Origin: Tetmemena sp. SeJ-2015
Lineage: Eukaryota; Ciliophora; Spirotrichea; Sporadotrichida; Oxytrichidae
DNA length: 64,000 nucleotides
NCBI GenBank assembly: GCA_027382625.1
Contig: JAJKFJ010021806.1
Coordinates: 1-64,000, forward strand
Reading direction: 5' to 3'
Shown: one piece after another, positions 57,283 to 64,000 of the stretch
Layout: each line of letters opens with the position of its first letter
How positions within the stretch are numbered: position 1 is the first letter of the stretch
Program-made: the position numbers and the translations under genes
The notes under the pieces: generated by a model
The model's database searches: none
Told to the model about the DNA's origin: nothing
The model's input: only the letters and a program-made list of their open reading frames with translations

Positions 57283-59041
57283 ATGTCTTCAAGCGACGAA
57301 AGCCATAAGCCTGCAACCAAGAAGGGCTCTAAGTCTCACTCAAAGTCTGAAAAGCACTCTTCCTCTAAGGGCAGAGATGCAGTTGAGTATCAGATTAAGC
57401 CCTCTTCAGCAGGCCCATCTATGGATACATCAAAATGGCCACTACTTCTCAAAGTAAGAGCCGACATTCAATCCTCAAGCATAAATTCCACTATTAAGCT
57501 TATGATAAGGACTCTCCTTAGCAGTTTAATTAGAGGAATTATTGCGAAAGGAAGCTACCTAATATAAATTTCTCTTTGAGAAAGTTGATTAAGAAGTTAA
57601 GCATGGTGTTTTTAACCTGATGATAATAGAACTACGACAAGTTGAACGTGAAGACCAACCACTTCACTCCCCTCCCATGCGGATGGTCACCAACCAACAG
57701 ACCTCTCCTTGAGCACAAAAGATATGGAGTCATCAACCTTGACAAGCCATCAAACCCCTCATCTCACGAGGTCGTTGCCTGGATTAAAAAGATCCTCAAG
57801 GTAGACAAGACTGGTAAGTAACATTCTATGAGTCTAAAACTAATTTAGGACACAGTGGTACTCTCGATCCTAAGGTTACTGGATGTCTCATCGTGTGCAT
57901 CAACAACGCCACTAGACTCGTGAAGGCCCAACAGTCTGCATGGAAAGGAGTACTGCGCTATTGTCAAGCTTCATTAGCACATTGATAAGACCAAGACTCT
58001 CGAGAAGGCCATTCAGCAACTTACTGGTCCTTGCTTCCAACGCCCACCTCTAATTTCTGCTGTGAAGAAGGAACTGAGAGTGAGAACTATCTACGAGACC
58101 AAGCTATACGAGCACGACACCAAGCGCGACATGGCAATCTTTTGGCTCAGCTGCGAGGCTGGTACCTACGTGAGAACCATGTGCGTTCATATTGGTTACT
58201 TGCTCGGATGCGGTGCTCATATGCAAGAGCTGAGAAGAGTTAGATCTGGAGCTCTTAAGGAAGATGAGACCATGGTAACTATGCACGATGTTAAGGACGC
58301 TCAATGGCATTACGAAAAGTACAATAACGAGACCTACCTCAGAAGAGTCATCATGCCTCTTGAAATCTTGCTCATCCACTATCCCAGAATCGTTGTCAAG
58401 GACACCTCCGTCAACGCTATCTGCTATGGTGCTCAACTCATGTTGCCAGGAGTATTGAGATACGAGTCTGGTATCGAAGTTGGAAAAGAAGTCATTCTCA
58501 TGACAACCAAGGGAGAGGCCATCGCTCTTGCCATTGCTCAAATGACTACCTCAACCATAGCCACTTGTGACCACGGTATCGTTGCCAAGACCAAGAGAGT
58601 TATTCTTGAGAGAGACGTCTACGAGCGCAAATGGAAGCTCGGCCCCTTCGCCAAAAAGAAGGAGACCCTCAAGACTGAAGGAAAGCTTGACAAGTACGGA
58701 AGAGTGAATGAGACCACTCCTGAGGCTTGGAAACTTCTCTTCGGAAACCCCGATCAAGGCACCAGCATCGATGCAGTCGCTTCTAAGCTAATCTTACTGA
58801 TCATATGATGACTTAACTTCGTTTGAATGATGGTTTAGGAGTGAAGAAGGAGCAGAATGGCACCACCGCCAAGCCTTCTAAGCCAGTAGCAAAGGCAGAG
58901 AGCGAATCAGAGGAAGAGCAGCCCTCAAAGAAGGACAAGAAGTCCAAGGACAAGAAGGAAAAGAAGGACAAGAAGGATAAGAAGAAGAAGGACAAAAAGA
59001 AGAAGAAGGCTGACAGCAGCGACGAGGAGAGCGACGAATGA
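57283..59041 (+). CDS. CBF5: Dyskerin / CBF5 pseudouridine synthase (H/ACA snoRNP)
   Basis: ATG 57283: a K/S-rich head, [24 protein letters not shown] intron 57454-57629, then [40 protein letters not shown], intron 57814-57848, [17 protein letters not shown] (catalytic Asp in GTLDPKVTG), [20 protein letters not shown] and [20 protein letters not shown]. The PUA domain follows ([40 protein letters not shown]), and a KKD-rich nucleolar tail ([20 protein letters not shown]) to TGA 59039-59041. Frame problems: one extra base near 57943 ([13 protein letters not shown]), and an unresolved insert at 58780-58840 between VASK and GVKKEQNG. Codons are more GC-rich than average, fitting high expression. 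Confidence 0.95.
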
Positions 59042-59271
59042 GCACTTCTCTGTAATTAAGCTTCATAGGCTCGTAATTCATCCTAAAAGTTCAATATACC
59101 TAAGTTATTTAAGACAATGGATCACTTTATTTTCTTTGAAGCTGAATTAGCAAGTAGTTTTATTTAGGAATCTTGAGATTGCAATTAAGAAATGAACTTT
59201 AACTGCTGATCTAAATTAGAGATAACACCAAGCTTGTGCAGGCTTAAAAGAGAAAAAACAGCCGAGGGAGG

Positions 59272-60105
59272 TCAAGATAGCTCACTCAAATACTTAAAGG
59301 TAAAGTAAAATTAAAATTTAATAAGTAGAGTGGAAGTGTGTCTCCGAGGAAAATGAGACTGACCAAGTACTGAGTTTAGGTGAGGAAGCTCTTTGCTTGG
59401 TCTTCCCTCCCTAAGAAATTAAGTTAATCCTGGACTGCAATTCCTGCATAGAATAAATAAGAATGTAGTTATTAAGATGATGATGGAAAGTACACCAAGC
59501 ACAGGTGTAGCTATCTACATCGCCTCTAGATTTTCTATAATAAAGGTTTCTTGCAGTGAGGTTAGCGTCATCACGAATACTATATCCAGAGTCCCCAGTA
59601 GAAGCAATATTACTGCATAGGCTTAGAAACTGAATAGTAGCTGATTTAAGTAAAAGTCGTATTAGTTCGCTTGAAGATTCCTTTTACAAGTTTGGTTTGG
59701 AGTATCCTAATACTAGCTCTAAGATATTAAATCACCCTAAGTTTCGTGTTTATCTTGTAGTAAGACCTATTTATTTGAAAGTGTGTGAGGTTTGTGTCTG
59801 CTATAGAAGTTTCTAAGTTTGTTTGAGACGAAGTTCTTAAGTTGTTTGATTTGATATTAAGGGATGAAATTGGTGAAGATTGAGTTAGATGCTGCTGTTG
59901 GAGCTTATTCGTAGGCTGAGACATCGATAGCGCTCCAGTTGAACACAGTGATGAATACTCCCAACACAGCATTTGCAAAGGCCCCTAGCTGCCAGGGATT
60001 ACTAAATGCGTAATCCATTACCGTCGGTGCTTTGCCATGCTCAAACTGATTTGCAAAAAATAATCCTGCTGCTGCTGCTTCATTATGAAGTAAATTGAGC
60101 TCCAT
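59272..60105 (-). CDS. Membrane protein with three to four spans, unrecognised
   Basis: Uninterrupted from ATG 60105 to TGA 59274-59272, about 277 residues with many TAA/TAG Gln codons. MELNLLHNEAAAAGLFFANQ, first span AFANAVLGVFITVFNWSAI, basic hydrophilic loop (LRNFYSRHKPHTLSNK), then LLFSFQAYAVILLLLGTLDI and VLGVLSIIILITTFLFIL, and a hydrophilic C-terminus. No motif assigned. Confidence 0.65.
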
Positions 60106-60257
60106 ATTTTAAAACCGACTAGCTCAGCTTGAGATTAAAAGTGATTAATTCTTGCGATTAATTGTTGTTCAAATTCAAACTTATATAATTAACTAATCTT
60201 CTCAAATTATAAACTCTCAACTCACCTACTCCTACACCTTATAATCCTTCAACAACT

Positions 60258-60577
60258 ATGGCAGACCAAAACCAGCAACAGCTTGATGGTAAGAAACACA
60301 TAAACATCAACACATTTCTCTTATAATGATTATGCTATAGGTGCAGACAACGCCAATGAGCTCACTCAACTTGTGCAGAACATGTCTAAATTCATTATAA
60401 ATTATGCTGAGCCAGATGCAGCAGCGCTTCCAAACTATGAGCGACAACATCGTCGGCCGCATCGACGAGATGGGAAAGAGGATTGACGACCTAGAGTCCT
60501 CCATCGCAGACCTAGTCAACGAGGCTCAAAATGATCCTGACATCGCCAAGGTCCCCGCTCAAAATCAGCCTAAGTGA
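60258..60577 (+). CDS. HSBP1: Heat shock factor-binding protein 1 homologue
   Basis: ATG 60258: [15 protein letters not shown] intron 60289-60340, [57 protein letters not shown], then an Asp/Gln tail to TGA 60575-60577. The heptad coil with QNML-x-QMQ-x-RF-x-TMSD-x-I-x-RID-x-M is the HSBP1 signature; about 82 residues, the usual family size. HSBP1 trimers bind the heat shock factor oligomer and also assist WASH-complex assembly. All glutamines are CAA or CAG here, unlike most neighbours. Confidence 0.93.
60382..60403. other. IES, 22 bp, pointer ATG
   Basis: ATG at 60382-60384 recurs at 60404-60406. Removal gives CAG AAC ATG CTG AGC CAG ATG CAG CAG, the invariant HSBP1 stretch [11 protein letters not shown]; retained, the frame is lost. 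No GT-AG intron fits. Confidence 0.88.
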
Positions 60578-60723
60578 TTGCCCCTGACCGCAAAGGCATT
60601 CACATCATAACTATTTGTGAAATTTATAGAAGTTGCTGCTGCTGCAACTTGATTTGTGCAATAAATAAGTTTTCATTAAAGCTTTGCAATTATAATTTAT
60701 TAAGCCTATAATAATTAAATAAA

Positions 60724-61023
60724 ATGAGCAGTCACGCTGGCAAGTCCCCCTTCCAGATCTTCAATGAGGCCAACAGCAGCCTCATCGAGTGCTATGAACG
60801 CGTTCAGGCCGCCCAAGGCTCCAACCCTAAGCCAGACCCCTCTCTCCTCAATCAGTGCAACCCTCACAAAGAGCTGATCAAGAGCATCCTCCAGAGAAAC
60901 GACCTCACCATGTCCAAGCTCATGGAGGAGAGAATCAAGCTCCTTGAAGTCATTTCCAAGTCTAAGCAGTGGGCCCAGCCTGCCATCCCAGACCTCGATT
61001 TAGAAATATTAGCTTTTAAATGA
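60724..61023 (+). CDS. 99-residue helical protein, unrecognised, GC-rich codons
   Basis: Uninterrupted ATG 60724 to TGA 61021-61023. MSSHAGKSPFQIFNEANSSL, an amphipathic helix, then CNPHKELIKSILQRNDLTMS and KLMEERIKLLEVISKSKQWA. No TAA/TAG glutamines; C-ending codons dominate, a bias shared with HSBP1 and dyskerin and usual for strongly expressed genes. Two Cys, no signal peptide. Function unknown. Confidence 0.72.
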   Translation: MSSHAGKSPFQIFNEANSSLIECYERVQAAQGSNPKPDPSLLNQCNPHKELIKSILQRNDLTMSKLMEERIKLLEVISKSKQWAQPAIPDLDLEILAFK

Positions 61024-61345
61024 TTGAGCGCACAGAGTCAAGCTAATAAATTAAATCACTGCTTTTTCAAGAGGAAAGGTCTCGCAGATATCTATCGCAA
61101 ACTAAGTTCCAAAGAGAACAAGAAGAAATATTTATCAGCTTGCTTAGGGACTTAGATTGTAAATCTGCTTTATTTAAACATAAGAATTCCTAGTTCACTC
61201 TAGAATCAGATAGTGAAATAATGACACTAGAAATCATTGACAAGAATTACGTGTATGCTTAAGAAATTCATTTGATCAAATTCTGAGAGTACCGATTTCA
61301 AACCGAGATAAAAACGCTCTCTTATTTGCAACATACCCATGTCCA
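61024..61345. other. Convergent 3' spacer
   Basis: Between the TGAs of a plus- and a minus-strand gene. AT-rich, no gene or repeat noticed. Confidence 0.5.
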
Positions 61346-63767
61346 TCATCTAAACATAAGTTATGAACACAAAATATTTCTATTCTTACCAAAGACTTGA
61401 GATCCATCTCTCCCCACAGCCCTGAAGATGTTATTAAACCCTCCAGGGTGTTAGTTCAGAAACTTTGAAAAATCGTAGACACGCCGTTTATTATTGACCA
61501 AGCACTATCTTTAGTATTATGTTGCCTCACTTCTTCCATGGTGTACTATCCTCTAAATCCCTGGGTAGTTTAATTTGGGCTTTTAGCCTGCCTAGTGTTA
61601 CTTAATCCATTAGGATTAGTGTTTTAAGATTTTTAAATGCTCTAAGTGTAATTAGAGTTGCTATTGTGGTTACTAATAGTCCCCTTGTATTTCTTATCTT
61701 ATTGAACATTTTCTTCTTCGTCGCTGTTTTTCTTACTAGCCTGGCTGCTATTTTTAGTTGAGCTATTTTTGTCCTTCTTAAACTGGCTCTGCTAAAATAA
61801 TAATCCACTTCTTAATTGTAGCTTTGTTCTGTTGAAACTCTCCTGAGATTTTGTGGAAGTTTCTAAGTAAGCTCTATAGCCAACTTTAGATTGAGGGTTG
61901 GTGGTCATGTCTAGGGGATTTTACTGATAGTCACTTTTTTCATACTGTGGGATGTCCGACTCTTTGGGCATTTCAACTAGCAAAGCGATTTTGGCATAGC
62001 CAGTTTTTGATAGATTGAAAGCTATGACCTTCTGAGTTCCGTTCTACAAGAAAATTAATAACCTTAAGAACTTCACTCTGCTGTTGTTATTACCTTGAAA
62101 GTGCGAGTGAGTTCCTTGCTAGAACTGAGAGATAAAATTATATGATCCTCGTCTTTTACACTTCTGGGAGCTCTTTTTTGTTATAAAATTGAGGGAAAAA
62201 AATACTATAAGAATTTGATTATTAGATTTGTTGAAGATCAAATCTGATGTGAGTGTACTTGTAGATTGCCACATCATCCAAAGGAACATTCTTATTTTCT
62301 TTCGCATTCTACAAAAGCTCTTAGCAAAATAGATAAAGTGAAATAAATTGGAAATGAGGGAACCTCCTCTCTTCTCACTTACATTTAGAAGTATTGAGTC
62401 TCGACTGAAGATCCTCTTCAGATAATCATAAGCAAAGAAAAGCATAGCAAGAATTTCTCGATCTGTACATCCATCGTCCCTAAATTAGTAAGAAATCAGC
62501 AAACAATAAATAATATGGCCAATAGGCGCTTCTCATTTGATCTGAGCAAAAAATATGAAGTTCTTACCACTTAAGTTCTAAGTGAAACATTCTTCCATAT
62601 TTGAAGTGAATAACGTTTATTTCATCTTCATCATCTCCTCCACCTGCTATGAAGTCTGTTTGAGCTACTGCGAAAGGGTTGAACGAGTTACTCTAGGGAT
62701 TTTCTACCATGCTTTTCAAGTACCAAATTTTAATTTTTCAGTAAGAATTTAAAATAGTTCTCGATATCAACATCGAATCGCTAATCTTATTAAAGAGAGT
62801 AAAGTAAATTTGATCAGATATTAGAGAGAAGCTTCTTTTTATTAACCTGGAAGTTGGAAGCGAATTAGAGTTGTGGAGCAGCTGCTAACTAGTGTTAAAT
62901 TAAAAAGTTTTAAGTGAAAAGGGGATCCACTAAGATGAGCCTAGTTGGATAACTAACCTTATTCAAATTACATTGAGGATCGCAGATTTGCATTTCTGCT
63001 ACTCTAATTTAGACTATTGGAGTTCGAAAAACTCTAGCGGCTCATTCTCAGTCCCTCAGAGTATTCTCTGATTTGCAATCTTTTCTTTGTGGCGTTAATC
63101 CAATCTTCCGATCCAACATTTGCTGGCCCTAAACCGCCTAGCTCATAGTATTTTTCAGACTTCTGATTTTCGAGACCTTTAGAGTTTTGCATTTACTGAT
63201 GCTTTCTTATGAGCTCTGATATCTTTGTGTAGTCTTTGCTTCTCCAACTTATGAGCGGTCGATAGAGTGTCCATTTTATGAATCAACGTTCTTTTAAGTG
63301 AACTAGAAGCGCTTTAATGATTGTCTTCTCTCTAATTTATTGTTCAATGGCCCCTCCTCCAGATCTTGAGATAATCCTCTCTAGTAGTATAAGGAGCCCT
63401 TGGTTATCGAATCTTGCTATCTGCCGTTATCCTAACTGGCTAGCTGCGTTTATTGGAGCAATCTCAAAAATAAATTTTCAAGTTGTCATGGACACTTTAG
63501 TTGACAAAACTCGAGTATATTTCTTGATCTCTCTTTTATAAGCCACGAAGATTTGCTTAACTTAAGTTCTTCTTTGTCGATTGCTTTGACTAAGTAAATT
63601 AAATCAATAAGTGACTTTCTATCGGTCATCTAAGAGTCCAAAGGATTATAGTTTCTAGATGTACCTTGGGAAGCTGTTGTCTCTTCCGCAGTAGTGATGT
63701 TATTTTATTGTGTCCCTGTTGAAAGTCTCTCACCTATTTCTGCTGCTTAGTTACCATAGCGGTTCAT
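61346..63767 (-). CDS. Protein with C-terminal cytochrome b5-like domain
   Basis: ATG 63767: MNRYGNQAAEIGERLSTGTQ, a Q/T-rich head, then ARFDNQGLLILLERIISRSG, KYYELGGLGPANVGSEDWIN, PFAVAQTDFIAGGGDDEDE, REILAMLFFAYDYLKRIFSR and VAIYKYTHIRFDLQQI. Near 61430-61560 comes a b5 fold: MEEVRQHNTKDSAWS, VYDFSKFLNQHPGGFNNIFR, AVGRDGSQVF, with the HPGG heme ligand His. Stop TGA 61348-61346. The body is unfamiliar. At least four frame breaks are unresolved (about 63460, 63000, 62600, 61500), so the order of parts is seen but a continuous frame is not. Family role: electron transfer or heme/steroid binding. Confidence 0.55.
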
Positions 63768-64000
63768 TATGAAAATTTGAATAAATAAATTTTCATTCCC
63801 TTTTAAGAAGTAAACTTTGTTAGAAGTTTGTTAGAAGCAGATTTGATGCCTGGTAAGCTGGTATTCTATGTTACCTGCTCATTTTGAGTTACTTTGTTGT
63901 CTTAATAAGCATTCAAAATATTAATAAATTGAAGGCCAGCGCAAAATTCTATAGATGATTCTAATTAGAGCTAACACTAGCTCCTTTAGAGTTATAATTG
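63768..64000. other. Window end, nothing assigned
   Basis: AT-rich, 5' flank of the b5-domain gene. No convincing frame. Confidence 0.4.

Noticed and set aside
58104..58541. 145-codon minus-strand frame
   Set aside because: Antisense of dyskerin, whose sense frame is conserved throughout.

Overview
This is ciliate DNA. In every recognisable gene TAA and TAG must be read as glutamine and TGA is the only stop; read that way, MSH6, dyskerin, phosphofructokinase, a Pumilio (PUF) protein, kinesin, a NEK kinase, HSBP1, taxilin and SF-assemblin appear. Spliceosomal GT-AG introns are short (mostly 30-75 nt). Genes are close together on both strands and the window holds no telomere.

The main result is that the window looks like germline (micronuclear) DNA of a spirotrich-type ciliate. 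Most well-conserved genes are broken by short AT-rich inserts that are not GT-AG introns. Each lies between two copies of a 2-7 bp direct repeat (a pointer), and removing the insert with one pointer copy restores a conserved protein. I list 22 such internal eliminated sequences (IESs): 21 of 17-47 bp, plus one 804 bp element. The large one has G/C-rich terminal inverted repeats and a 7 bp flanking repeat and sits inside repeat 8 of the PUF gene. All are non-scrambled. Other frame breaks are not explained and may be sequence errors in homopolymers or IESs I could not resolve.

Layout. 0-9.3 kb: a partial gene, a low-complexity coiled-coil protein, a membrane-anchored JmjC/cupin-like protein (-), and a catalytically dead dual-specificity-phosphatase-like protein followed by Q/N-rich coding. 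9.4-15.4 kb: a kinesin and a NEK kinase with a Q/N/S-rich tail. 15.7-22 kb (-): a BAR-like protein, a ciliate protein of unknown role and a secreted N-rich protein. 22.2-27.1 kb (-): MSH6 with an RGG-rich N-terminus. 27.3-35.1 kb: a small unknown protein, a CDP-alcohol phosphotransferase (-), a coiled-coil protein and a long Q/S-rich protein. 35.6-42.7 kb (-): PUF and a multi-pass membrane protein. 43.4-50.3 kb: a TFKP-repeat protein, then a divergent gene pair that is duplicated. The second copy is fused to a rearranged PUF fragment that still carries a germline IES remnant. 50.8-63.8 kb: SF-assemblin, a COX6B-like CHCH protein, a small membrane protein, PFK, taxilin, two multi-pass membrane proteins, dyskerin, HSBP1, a 99-residue protein and a cytochrome b5-domain protein.

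There is no operon logic. The shared theme is housekeeping and cytoskeletal genes that would be non-functional unless the inserts are removed during development of the somatic nucleus. Protein calls rest on motifs read by eye; no database search was possible.
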